A DNA stretch of 64,000 nucleotides from Parascedosporium putredinis (lineage: Eukaryota; Ascomycota; Sordariomycetes; Microascales; Microascaceae): assembly GCA_949357655.1 (NCBI GenBank), contig CASHTG010000009.1, positions 372,001 to 436,000 of the forward strand, given 5' to 3'. Shown piece after piece: positions 25,123-37,423 of this stretch. Made by a program: the position numbers and the translations under genes. Under the pieces are notes generated by a model that did no database searches, had not been told where the DNA came from, and was given only the letters and a program-made list of their open reading frames with translations. The first letter of the stretch is position 1. The number at the start of each line of letters is the position of its first letter.

Positions 25123-28100
25123 AAGTTGGGAGAGAATCGGCGATGGCGATCGCAGGTGCAGCTAACATGGATGGGAATCCGGCCGTATCGATAATCAATT
25201 CTGGGCAGCTGCCATATCACGGAGGAAGATGCATACAAATCTCAATTTCCGCCTGACTTACATGTATTCTTCTTTCCGCACCTTGGGCCTCCCAATCGCT
25301 TTCTTGACCTAGGCCCCGCTATCTGCCATGTTGAGCTACAACGAAGCACTTGCTAGCGCAGAGAGCATCAACTTGCCAAATAGCCGAACAGTACCAGCAT
25401 GTATGCCATCATCACGTCCTACCCCCTCATCATCTCTCAAATAAAAGACCGAGATGGTGTGTGGCGGGCAGCTAGTCAAGGGTGGGAGGCATCATTCCGG
25501 ATAAAGCAAAGGGGATCCTAGGGAGCGAGTGGTACCAGGTTTTCAAATCGTCTCCTTGAGCTCTTCGTACCGATTCTCACTTTACGATCAGCCTTATGCG
25601 GACGAGCCCAGGGGTTCTCATCTTCACGATGACCCTGAAATGCCATGTTCAGGTTTGGAGCTCGACGGATCAATGGAGGGGGTTTCCTTTATCGCTACAT
25701 GTAGCTTTAGCAGCCTACTATTACTTATCTAGCCCCTCAATCATCCGCGAGGCGGGCAACCGTGGGAATGCGACTCTGGATGGCGACGGTGAAACGTCTC
25801 CTAGGTCCTCATGACACTCGTCGCCGGAGCGGAGCTGAGAGGGTTGAGCCACCTCGGTGGCCAAGAAGGTGAAATTGAAACAGGTAGAGTCGGAAGTGAG
25901 GAGGGGGACAAGAAGTGATAGGGCGAGATGGCCAGCTACGATCGTGAGTATGAAGGGAGCAACAAGACGCACAACGCATTAATCTGATACCGGTGGTGAA
26001 AGGGTCGGTTAGGGAGCCCCGTGAGGCGAGCCGTTTGCAACCACTCCAGAACCACCCAGAGTCCAGGATGTGTGTTGAGGCCTTCATGTTCGGAGCCCGA
26101 CACGCACCTCTTTTCTTGCATGCAAAGTTCGGTTGCGATGCACAAGGGAAACGAACTGTGATCCCGTCCTGCCGGTTGGGATAATTATTAGTCCCGACTC
26201 GCCTCGGTGCCGGTACTCCCATGGATCATTTACAAGTACGGACTGCCTGTGTAGTCGCGCACAAATACTCCGGTCTTGGGTCTCGCCCCCACGAGCTGGC
26301 ATGAAGAGCAAGCACCATGTTGGGAGCGAGGACTTTTTCTTCTTCTTGATCTTGTAACTTTCTCTGCCGCTTTCCTCTTGCTAGTTGGAAGCGTCTGTGT
26401 GGTGCAGTTTTCATGTAGGTAACACAACGGACCCATTGTTGCAGATAGGGCTTCGTTCGTGAAGTGAGCCGAAGAGAAACACTTGGGTATTATATCCTAA
26501 TGCAGGTCCATGAGCGATTCCACAGGGGTGCATTTTTGCTCGGACGTACCCAAAGGCCCTCACCCACCTCGCCCGGCGTTGGCCAGCGCTCATACTCTAA
26601 GCTGATGAGAAAAACTCGGTACGGAAAAGCCGGTTGGAATAGGAGATTGGAGAAAACAAGAGAAATGCGAGAGTGCTGGCTGGACGAGGTGACCCGCGCG
26701 CGCGGATGCCTGTCTATCCTTTTTTGTTCTCTTCTTGTGGCTCATTGCTCGCGCCCGGTTCTCTCTCCCCCACTGATCGACAGCCTCTAACCCGAGATTT
26801 CTGCCTGTAGATCCAAAGGCCCTCTCATCTTGACTGGCTCGATATCTAGTTGGTCCTGGGCAAAGGAAACGCTGGTCTACGCCAAGTGGGCATCTCGGCT
26901 CGGCTCAAGGGACACCCGTAATCAGTGCCCTGGCCGGAGGGCAACGCAAGTGCGAGTCCTATGCCACCAAAGCTTCTTTTTCCATTGTAATGATTTACGA
27001 GATATACTATCGTGTAGCTGCTGGCTCACACACTCTCTTTCCAGAGTCTGGTAGCATTACACTGGCGCCGTCGATCACGCTGTGAGAGAGACAGCAAGAC
27101 GCTTGTCACTATATCCGTCCTCATCCCCTCGTTGGCCGTGACCCTACAAAACTTGATATGACTCTCGCGTCGCCTCACGCCAGGGGTGCGAGTCGTCGCC
27201 CTGTGCAAAAACGGTGATAGGGAGGCGCCGAGAGCCGGTCGTACTCTGGAGGTGCCGAGAGGCAAAGGTTTCATGCCCAGAATCAATAGTCTGGGTGGCC
27301 ATCCAACATTACGGATCTACTCGGCGGCTTACCTGCCCTTCATTACCGGGAAGAGAAAAGGAAAAACAAAAAGGCTACCTTTCTCCATCTGTCTCCGTCC
27401 CCTGGCAAATATCTACAGTGGAGCTAGATGTTTCGAAAGGAGACAGCTCCCGCGGTTCCCTTGTTCACTTCTTCACACACGACAAGGCCGCTCGACCGTG
27501 TCCTCAGCCCGGCGGGCCGGGACTCAGAGTTGTATGGTGGACTGAGAGGGGCCCCATCGTCCCATCGCACCGAAGCCCCATTCCTCGACATACGCGAAGA
27601 CCCTTTTTTTTCTGGGAGTTCTGCGACGAGACCAAAACTCCGTGCCTCCCAAGGCTGAGAAGGGGGAGGAAGAGAGAGAATGAGGAAGGAGGGGAGGGGT
27701 CGAGCCGACTGGTGCATCCGAGAAGAGGTAGAGTACCACAAAGGGAAGCTGGGCAGGTCCAAAAACGATACGACGGAGACACAGAATCGTCTCACCGGGA
27801 CCAGAGAGTAACATTACCGAATGGATGGGCCAAGACAGACCTCCGGAGCGGGCCATGCGCTCGAAGGAGGCAGGAGAACGATTTCTCGTTTCCTCTTCTT
27901 CTGCTGCTTCTGCGTCTGCTTCTGCTTCTGTTTCCTGCCTTACAAGTACCTCTCTCTCCGTCTCCTTCTTCTTGAATACTATCTTGCGGTGCCAGACAGA
28001 GAGGAAGAAAAAAAAAGTTCCCATTACCCCTGCGAGCTAAACCTTTTCTTCAAGAAGCGAGAAGGCGAGATAAAGAGACAATAGCCTCCCCCACAAATGC

Positions 28101-29349
28101 GGAGATGAGCTTTTGGGCCGATGATGTCTGAGACGTCAACTCCAATCCGGGCCTAACCTTAAAAACAAAATTATGGATGAAAAGAAATCACCAAGACATC
28201 TTTTTTTTGTTCAGACTAACGCCTCTTTCTCTTTCGGTCTCGGTCTCGCACTACGACACCGCACCGGGGACGGGAAGGGGGAAAGGGTTTCCTAGCCCTC
28301 CTCGGTTCCCAAGGACCTGCGCGATCCAAGGCCCGGCGGTGGACCCACAATTGTTGGAAATCGCTTCGGGAGCGACTTACGCTTTCGGAAGTCAGCGCCG
28401 GGATTTCCACGCGAGGGAGCATAATCGTCGTTTGACACTGACAGAAGTCAACCCCTTGAACCCGGCCCGCTTTTAAAATTGACTACAACAGTACCCGCAC
28501 GCCATTACTGTTATGGGACAGTGGCTCGAGGCAGTGAATCCCCATCCATCTTTTTTCCTTGACTTTTCCTTCTTCGCGTCGAGTGTGCACGAGCGAGTGA
28601 GTGCACTTGGGGAAGATGAGGGGCGGTGGCCAAGAGGCTACGTTCCCACGAGTCGCTTCTATGGTCCAGGTTTTGACAAAACATGTCTAGCAAGGCTAAC
28701 AGAGAGCATCAAGAGAAGAAACCTACTCCATCCGCCATACTTTGAATCCTTTCTTTGGCGCGTGTGAGGGGCCGATGACGGTGGTCTCGTTCTGATTGCG
28801 AACGGAGGTGGGCTCGGAGTGTGAGGTTGGAGGAAGAGATTCGACGGACGAGCACAGCCCGGCCCTATTCCGGTGGACGCTTGCCATGCGCTCCTGTTCC
28901 TGTCCCGTACCTTTCGGGACAGTGTTACTGTGATAATAATACACTCACTACCTTCCGAGAAGAGGGAATATAGGGCGTTGTTGTGCTCCGCGGAGCTTTC
29001 CTCCAACTGCAACTGTAACAAAACAAGGAAGCCTTGTCGTATCACCGTTGCAGAGGAGGAATCGTTCTATTTTCTGACATTCCGTCCCCCATCTCTTTTG
29101 CGTGCCTCTTCTTGTTCTTCTTGTTCTTCCTTTTCTTCCTTTCCCCATTCCTTGCCCTCCCCGTCCCCTGCTCCAAGTGACATCGGTGCGTCCAATATTG
29201 TCGCCGCGGAAGACGGCGGCGCTACGTTGTAGAAGAGAGGACAGCGACAAAAGGACAGTCCCCAAAAGGCCCTAAGCCTGACATCGCGAACACGTCGCAC
29301 CCGGACCAGAGACAGCTCCCAGGGTGTTGGGTCGCCCGCCCGCCCGTCA

Positions 29350-29373
29350 GAGCGCGAGCGCGAGCGCGAGCGC
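29350..29373. repeat. (GAGCGC)4 hexanucleotide repeat
   Basis: Four perfect GAGCGC units in non-coding sequence. Confidence 0.9.
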
Positions 29374-31180
29374 CGGGCAATACAAGTCGAACGGTCGATG
29401 CGACTCTGGTGCTGACAGCTGTTTCTGGTGTCTTTCCGCAAAGTAGATCGCCATTACGCCTATCAACGTTGCTCCTCTTGGGGGCGTCAAGCAAGAAATC
29501 AAGCACGCAAGCGGACAAGGAGCGTTCAATTTCCGTGCCTTGTTGGTTTGAAGAGTGAATTGCGAGCTCGCCAAGACAAAGGCGGGCAAGCGTGCTGTTC
29601 CCTCGCTCCAGCGTCATCAAAATTTCTCCGGGGCGCTACTCCAGGAAGGCCCGTTCGCCTCGGTTCTTCTTTCACCCCCTGCCCCCTTCCCTCTTCACTT
29701 GTTCAGCAATACCATTTTTCACACACAATAATAGTATCAAGATTGGTTTGAGGGATAGAGGTTTAAGCCCCTCATCGGCTGATTCGCGATTCCGAGAAGA
29801 AGGAGGGGGCGAGCCTTGCGGAGGTGCAGTGGCTCGGCCTGACACTCGGAGGGTATGAGTGACTAGTGGTAGTTGTGGCGGTCGCAAGAAGCGAGAGGGT
29901 GAGAGACTATAGAGAGGAAACTGGACTGTGGCCGTGGGTTTTGCATAATGCATCATTCATCGACATCGATGTGCTGTCTGCAGCAAGCATGTCGGCATAA
30001 TATGTTACCAGCGATGGTGTTGAGGCATCCCCCTCCAAGTCGAATCGAGATCCGGTTAGGAAGGTCAGTCATCTTGGCGAGTCGAGCCTCCTTGGGGATT
30101 TGCGCAGGGTACAGGTTGACAGCCTGGCAAGTCCGACGTTATCTGTCTCCGTGGGGCGCCCATGCTAAAGCTATTCTCTTCCTGGACACCCAGGCTCACC
30201 GATCTGGGGCATAGCATGGGTCAGAGGTGTGACCTGCCCTGGCATCACCTGCCTTTGCTGGTGCTTCCGCAGATCTTTCCTCTGCTATCGCCATTATCTT
30301 TCTCCATTTTGATGCCTCACGCATGCCCTCCTCTTCGTCCTATTCCCATATTGAGGTTAGAGACGCAGGATCTTGGATTCCTGCCTTTTTTATTGCTCGT
30401 CGATGAGACAGAGCAGCGTACCATTGCATTGTATCCCTGGGACTATTCGTCTCTCCTTCTCCATGCAGTAGCCTCGCACCATCCCCGCAGGCAGGTACGG
30501 ATTTTTGGGGACCAGGAGGGGCGATTTATTTTTCAAGTCCTGTCTCTCGGTGCCGTATTGTCTCGGGACCCTACTCTACTCTGCCGTTGGCGTCCTCGTA
30601 CATGTAGTATCGCTTGCTCACCGCGTGCATTATGACGCCAAATCGTACTTGAGCCTAGCCAAGCAAAAGGTCTGTGGAAGGCAAGGAGTCGAGGGACCCC
30701 CTCTCCCCTCCCCACTTAGCGACAAGAGGAGCCGCATCGACGGCGCTGGAGGGAAGATGAAGAGACTCCGCGCGCACCCCTTCTTGATCGGCCGCCCGGC
30801 GGAGGCTACCCTTCACGGTCAAGAGGCGTCGACGCTAACGCAAGCCTTCTATGATGGCGCCGACTCGAATGGGAGGGGGGGGGATTCAGAACGGCGCCGG
30901 ATCGCTCCAACACAAGAAAAAACCAGAGATACTGTAGAGAGTCTCGATGCAAGAACAGAGAACGAAAACCCCACAGAAAACCGGGGAACGACGCCGCCTT
31001 GCCTCATCGAGGGAAAAGTGGAAAAGAAGAATGGAGAAGAGATGTGCGTTTGGCTTCATTCTCCTTGTGCCTTTTTTCCCCACACCACCTTCCCACACAC
31101 ACCAGTTCTGGCTTCCTTCCCCCTTTCTCTCCCGCCGCCGTCCCTTGCCCACCACACCACGCATAGACACAGACATATTG

Positions 31181-31192
31181 CACACACACACA
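31181..31192. repeat. Short (CA)6 microsatellite
   Basis: Six CA units inside a wider CA-rich stretch (31085-31240) that contains many ACAC and CACC words. The open frame across it encodes His/Thr-rich low-complexity sequence and is not convincing as a gene. Confidence 0.8.
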
Positions 31193-32532
31193 AAGTACGT
31201 GCACATCCACAGACGTATATCCACACCATCCAGATCGACCCAAATACTTGTTCGTACATAGATACAGCCACCAGCACAAGAAGCTCTCTAGCTTCATGCA
31301 CAAGTGGTGCCTGCCGCGCCCCAGGAGAGAGGACGCCCTAGAATTCCCGAGTCGACGCCGATCTCTTGCCTGTTCCGCTTAGCCGTTGACGGTCCTCTTG
31401 GAAATTTTTGGTAAGTGAACAACGATTTCGTTCTTTCCCCTTATCCGTTGGGTTAACTAACTAGCTCATAATCCGGGGGCCGTTTGCGCCAGGAGACGTC
31501 ATGCCAGGGCCTTGGATAGCGCGCGGGCTAACTATCGCCAAAAGCCTCAACGAGCACATGTCAAAATAGTGTCAGAAGAGAACCCTTCGCCGAGGCGACA
31601 AGCACTCGGACAAAGGAGCTTTCCCCGCCTTCCCTCCCCCCTTCCTTGCCTCTAGCCTCAACATCGCGCATACGCAGACGCACGCCCTTCTCTTTTGAAT
31701 TTATTTTGAGTTGCCGATTCCCGCGTTACCCCATATCCTCCCCGGGAATGGGTTGATTTATCGAAAGGCTACTACTACTACACCCCAGAGAAGGGAACGG
31801 GAGCGACCCTCACCCGACGTTGCAAAAGAGGAGCCGGTGACAGAGGGAGGGAGGGAGGAGAAAAAAAGCAATAAGGGAAAATTAAACTCTCCGAGTGGTA
31901 CCCGCTTCACTTTCCTCTTGCCTCCTCTCCGTTTCTCTATCGCTATCTCCCCCTTCCCTTCCCTTTCCTCTCCTTCGGCCTGGAGTAGCATCGCTGAAAT
32001 GCAGATCGCTGAACCCGGGCGAGGCGAAGGCGTGGGGACCTTTGCGAGAGGATACAGGAAATGAGCCGGCGCCATTTCCTGCGTTCCGCTAGAGCCGTTC
32101 CCCGCCATACCCTCTTCACCTTTTTTCTTCTTCTATTATTTTGGTTTGGATTTACCTATCCTCGATTCTCTCTGCTTTGCATGAACCTTGTCCGATCGGA
32201 TCGCCGAGGCTGAGAGAAAGTTTTAACTACTGACGCCCTCTTTTCCCTGTCTTTCTTTTCTCGCCGTCGGCGCCAAAGACGGAGGGAGTCGAGCATGTGA
32301 GATGCATCGCACTTCCTCGGGATTCTGCTCTCTTTCCATCCTGGAAGAAGAGGCATGCAGCATGTGAAGTTGAGAGGATCTCCGTCTGTCCGGACCGAGA
32401 TCATTACCTCAACGACGGGATGGAGGGCGAGGGGGCTGGGAGAGCCCTTCGAGGATGAGCAGATGGAAAAGAGGGAGGCGTGTGCCTACGCCGCGAAGCA
32501 TCTTCTTTGCAACGCAAAGGCAAAGAAGAGAA

Positions 32533-32539
<7 letters not shown>

Positions 32540-32562
<23 letters not shown>
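32540..32562. repeat. (AG)n microsatellite
   Basis: About eleven perfect AG units, preceded by imperfect AAAGAG units from 32522. Confidence 0.9.
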
Positions 32563-32563
<1 letters not shown>

Positions 32564-34351
32564 CTAGCTAGCAATCGTAGACCTGAGGTGCCCTATTCTC
32601 CCCTCCACGATGACCATAAACCCCGTCACGCGGTCTTGCGCATCTCTCCTTGTCATGCAAAGGCTACATTTATGCAAGAAGCCTTTTCCATTTGGCTGAC
32701 GAGGCATAATTCCGCGTCCCGGCTCCAAAGCACATCTCCACGATATTCGAAGGGAGGCAAGGGGTTCTCGGGCGCGAGGAGAGCCAGCATAACCCGACTC
32801 TCTCACAAACTCGCCGTTTTCTCCATCGTAGAAGATCGAGCTCAAAGGCAAGAGGCAGTGTCGGGTGAAGCTGTGCGTCTCGAGAAGCGACGAGGGGAAG
32901 GGCAGCCCCTTTCCCACTACCCAAGCTCCGCAGATCCTCGTTTCTGGTGATGTTGCCTTGGGCGGTCTGGGGAAATTCTTACTTGTGCGCGTTTGCCTCG
33001 TCGCCCGGATCGCGAAAGACCCTGATCGTCCGCGCTGACTGCGAGGAGCAAATAAGACTCATTCTTCGCCATCCATCACCAGAGGAAAAGGGAGACGGAG
33101 AAGCAAGAGAATTACCTCCGAGAAGGCGATCATGATGGGCTCATGTCCTACCCCCTCTCACTCTCACATGCTAGATCTCCCCTTTCAACCGTCACGCGCT
33201 CCTCCTCGTTTCCTTCTCTCTCCCCCCCTCCTTCTCCCAAACGCATAACCACTGCATCTTTCCTAAAAGCGCGATCTATCGTGAGAGACGAGGCACACCA
33301 TACCTAGACCCCAAAGCTCTAGATTCCCCGCTGGGAGGGGCGTTTTGCCATGCCTGCACACTCCCCTCCAGATTCCGCATCCGCTTTCTTTCGTGAAGCT
33401 TCATACTACCCCATCCCCCGCCTTTGTCTATTCTTCTTCCCGGCAATATTCGTCCATTGTCTTTTTTTTTTCGAGGCACCTCTCCAGATCAAGAATCGCC
33501 TTGTGACCCCATGCTTGATGCACCCCAGACGAGGGTGGGTAACACTCTTCACACTCGGGAAGAGACGGGGACGGAGTCATCATGCACAACAGCCCTTCTC
33601 GAGCAAACCATCGTGCTCGTCGTGATGTCGTGTTCGCTTGAAGCCTCGCCGGCATCAAAGCGGCTCTTCGTCTTACATCGTGCATTGGCCCCTTGCCCTA
33701 AAGGTGACAGCCGTCGGCCTCTCTCCTCCGAGCAACACCTTGCATTCGCTTCCTCCATCTCGCCGTCTCCGTCTCTCTCTCTAAAAACGTATCCCTACCT
33801 CCTTGAGTACATCCCGTCAACTTCCGCAAGTATGCAAGACGAAGAAACGTGACGAAGCCCTCACATCCCTCCTCCCTCCTCCCTTTTCCTTCCCCAAACA
33901 GCTACCCTACTTGCATGACGGGCCCTTTCTTCAACGTGTGTGCCGGAAGATGACTCTGGAGAAGAGGGTACCCGTCCAATCTCGTCTCAAGGGACAGCAA
34001 CGAAACCTAGGAGCGGTGTGCAAAGCAAGGGTAACAGACAAACCCTCTCTACGTCAAATTTTGTACTCCACCCTCGTTCACGCACATTTTTCTGCCTGCA
34101 TCCTCGCTTCCCGACAGCGAGAACGACCCCATGAAAACCTGCAATGTCCAACATCTCTGAGGCTACGGTAGCGGTGTCCGAGCAACATTGAAAATGATGG
34201 AGGGTGGGTCTCATACCCGCCATCCCATATTGCCCCGGAATACCTCCGCTTCGCCGCCGAGGCTAGATGGATAGACACATATATCAAAGCGGAAAAGGGG
34301 CGTGACGAGACTGCCCATGTCACAGAAGATGGCAAAACCTCATAGATGGTA

Positions 34352-34375
34352 ATGATGATGATGATGATGATGATA
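34352..34375. repeat. (ATG)8 trinucleotide repeat
   Basis: Eight perfect ATG/GAT units about 210 bases downstream of the sulfate permease stop, probably in or just beyond its 3' UTR. It does not encode a convincing protein. Confidence 0.9.
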
Positions 34376-34587
34376 TAGCGAAAATATCCTTACTACTCTG
34401 GATGCTATGCTAGATGGTATGATATATGCCCCCGTATGATGCTTCATGTCATGATGTGTAAATGCAAAACTCCAAAATGCCAGGGTATATACAAGACTTC
34501 ATTGAAAACTTGGCAAGAAAGAAAACAAGAAGAGAAACAGAGCCGCGATGGGCCCCTCCCAAAAAAAAAGGACGGGACAAGGATAGA

Positions 34588-37423
34588 TCAAGACCCAGTG
34601 GACGTTGTAACACCCACCGAATGCTCGATGTCGTGCCTCGCCTCGACATTAGCAATGGCGCTTTGAAGAGCATTCGTCAGATCCACGTGAAACAGCGGCC
34701 GGTTGAGACCCTGGATAATAGCTCCCTTGCGCTTAGTCTTGGAGTGCCTCCTCCGCTTCACGCCCTGTCCCGGCGTCGCAATCTTTGCGTGACGCCGCCC
34801 ACCTTTCGGCCACAGCGCTGGCGCCCGCGCCGTCCGCCGCCGCCGCCGCCGCCGCCGCGCCCCACTACCACTGCTGCGCCGACTCGACGAAGGGCTCGAT
34901 ACACCAGACCAGTCCTTTTCGTTACCGGAGTCACTACGCTCGCCCCCTCGGCCTCGACCTCGCCGCCCTCGTCATCTTCGCCGTTCGCCTCCTTGATCAC
35001 GCCAATCTCGGCGACGCTAAAAATGGAACGCCACTGGTGCTCGCGCCCCTCGGTCCCGCCCCTCCAGCAACCGAAGCCGGCCGAGACGAGGGCGCGCTTG
35101 GTCCAGCGGTTCGAGATGCAGGCAAAGTGCCAGTCCACCGTCTCAGGGGCGGTATACCGGTCGAGCTGGTTCCTGACGTCGATGAGGCGCTGCACGGAGG
35201 TGATGTCGACGTGGTTGACGGAGCTGAAATCCAAAATGATGGCCTTCAGCGTCGGCATGCCGTCCTCCTCGTCAAACGTGTCACCGCCGTTCCTCTGCGC
35301 CTTTCTCTTGGTGCGCGAAGGACCAGGGTCGTTCCAGGGCCTGTCGCCGAGCCGCTCGTAGCTGAGGGGGTGGTGCGGCGGGTTCGGGTGAAGATGTGTT
35401 TGAGAAAGTGCTCGAGGGTATTGCTGGCGTTGGGGTAGTTGAACCCCTCGGTGAAGCGATAGATGAAGATGCCCGGGTACGGGTTCTGGATATCGATCTG
35501 GGGGTTGTGGCCGTCGTCGTGCGTGATGGGAAGGAAGACGCTGCGTACGGCGTGATCCGAGCTGCCGAATGTGCCGTAGGAGCCGACGACCTTGCGGTGG
35601 TCCTCGCCGATAATGTGGTCGCCGAGGACGGAGTGCACACGGACTTTTCCAAGGAAGGAACCCCTAGCCTTAAGAGTGCGGAAGAAGAGGATGGCAGCCG
35701 AAATACACACGGTGGCGTAGATGCCGTTTTCAATGTTGGAGAAGACGCTGACAAAAACACCGATAAAGAAGATGAGGACCTCGAGGGGAGACACCTTCCA
35801 AAACTGGTACACAGTGTTGGGCGAGGTGACGAGATCCGCGACGGCGTGGATGATGACAGCGGCCAAGGACGCGCTCGGGATATAGAAGAAGAGCGAGGTT
35901 AGGGTGTAGGTGGCCAGGAGCACGACGGCGCCGGTGATGACGCCGGAGGCCGGGGTGCGCACGCCTGCCTTGGACTTGATGGCTGTACGGCTAAAGGAGC
36001 CGGTGGCGGGATAGGCTCCGAAAAGGGACCAAGCACATTGCTGACGCCGATGGCTACCATTTCCTGGGACGGGTCAATGACGTAGTTGTTGAGGCGACCA
36101 AAGGACTTGGAGATGGCAATGTGTTCGACAAGGAGCACGATGACGCTGGCGGGAAGGAACCTGGCGAAGGCGCCGATGAGAGTTGTGTCGATTACCGGAA
36201 CGCCGACAGCCTGGAAACCTAAGAAGGGGAAAAAAGGGAAGAGTCAGTGATCAAAAGTTCGACCCGAAGCATCATCAGTTTGGACGGAAGGAAATGCTTA
36301 CCTCTGGGAACAGAGCCGAGAATCTTGAAGGCCGGGTGATCCTTGCGGTGCATGTTGACAAGCCAGCTAATCAGGGTGTATAGCAAGATGACGAAGACGC
36401 TGCGTAGGGTGTTGAGGAAGAAGAGAAGGCGCTGGTGTTTCGGTACCTTGTGAGCCCAGGTGGTGAAGACCCATCTGATCAGGTACAGCATGACCAGGGC
36501 GCTGATTCCCATGGCGGCATCGAGGCCCGATTCCCGAATGTGCTTCCAGGTGTTGATGAAGACCAAGTACGGGGCCTCTCTGCTATTGACGGATTTGATG
36601 CCCATCAAGGAGGGGAGTTGTCCAACGCCAATCGTGATGGCAGAGCCCGTCATGAAGGCTGAGAGTGAGGTGAGGAGATGAGGTCGACGATCCAGCCGCA
36701 GCGGAAGAGGCCGATGGCGGTGATGATGCAGCCGGCGATTATGGAGAGTGCGGAAGCGATGACGTGCGCGGGGTAATCGGGATGGACGAGCCTGACCTCG
36801 TTCACGACGTTGCCAACCAAGGTGGACATGACGGCGACGGGCTACTTTTGTGTTAGTCGAAAGCGTCTCGAAAAAGGCGTATCCCCCGAGCGGCTATTAT
36901 TCACTTACGCCGATGGTGATGTCCTTGGAGGTGGCAAACAGCCAATATATGACGGGACCAACAAAGGCCGAGTATAAACCGTATTGGGGCTCGAGATTCG
37001 CTAGAATGGCATACGCCATACCTTGAGGCACGACAATGGCGCCGATGGTGATACCTAGAGTACATTACTCTTGTCAATATCATGCGGACAAAAGGCTTCC
37101 CCCGTTGCATCACAGGGGAAGAGGAGGGATCAAAACGAACCTGCAACTACATCACCGGCCAGCCAGTGAAGATTATACGAGGGCAACCAGCTGATGCACG
37201 GAAACAGCGACTTGCCGTACGCCGCGAGGGCTTTGCCCGAGGGAACCAAGTCCCTCAGAAACTCTATGGTGGTGGGTGACTCTTCGAGAAATGTGTCGTG
37301 TTCGGCAGAGAACTCGGATCCCTCGCTATGAAAGGTCTCTACGAGGAAGTTGGGCGAGTCCTCTAGCTTGATGCCGAGGGCCTTGGCCAGGAAGCGGCCC
37401 GCTTTCGCCATCTTCTTCGTCAT
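34588..37423 (-). CDS. SulP-family sulfate permease with C-terminal STAS domain, four frameshifts
   Basis: Plasma-membrane sulfate transporter of the SLC26/SulP family, resembling fungal sulfate permease 2. Minus-strand exons 37423-37141, 37054-36909, 36841-36302 and 36218-34588. Landmarks in order: LFPCISWLPSYN; GITIGAIVVPQGMAYA with the SulP signature; YWLFATSKDITIGPVAVMS; SAFMTGSAITIGVGQLPS; LGPF(F)GAYPATGSFSRTA; NIENGIYATVCISAAILF; then the STAS domain with KAIILDFSSVNHVDITSVQRL. The C-terminus ends with GLNRPLFHVDLTNALQSAI and a short tail. Breaks fall near 36671-36680, 36021-36024, 35366-35370 and somewhere within 34818-34880, a (CCG)n-rich stretch. One added base at each gives 2604 nt (867 aa), normal for the family. 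An in-frame ATG at 37411 is an alternative start. Sulfur control is expected for such genes, but I did not find a convincing regulator site upstream. Confidence 0.9.
34834..34858. repeat. (CCG)8 repeat inside the sulfate permease C-terminal region
   Basis: The repeat lies in the linker between the STAS core and the conserved GLNRPLFHVDL end. In one frame it encodes Gly, in the next Ala; a one-base loss near it changes which is read. Length variation among isolates would be tolerated in this linker. Confidence 0.85.

Larger units (their letters stand above)
13383..34587. other. 21-kb region with no supportable gene
   Basis: I read this stretch on both strands and recognise no conserved protein, rRNA or tRNA. 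GC content looks balanced, not strongly AT-rich. It holds GA/CT tracts (13850-14035, 14810-15020, 27880-27990, 29085-29165, 31075-31145), microsatellites, four of the window's nine TACATGTA palindromes between 18445 and 25703 plus a fifth at 30599, and a stop-poor frame at 24139-25122. Because coding sequence elsewhere in this window loses about one base per 600, a gene here could be scattered over frames and missed. The absence of a gene is therefore a weak conclusion. Confidence 0.4.

Noticed and set aside
34462..35361. 299-codon frame on the plus strand
   Set aside because: It is antisense to the sulfate permease C-terminal region; its Arg/Pro-rich middle comes from the (CCG)n tract.
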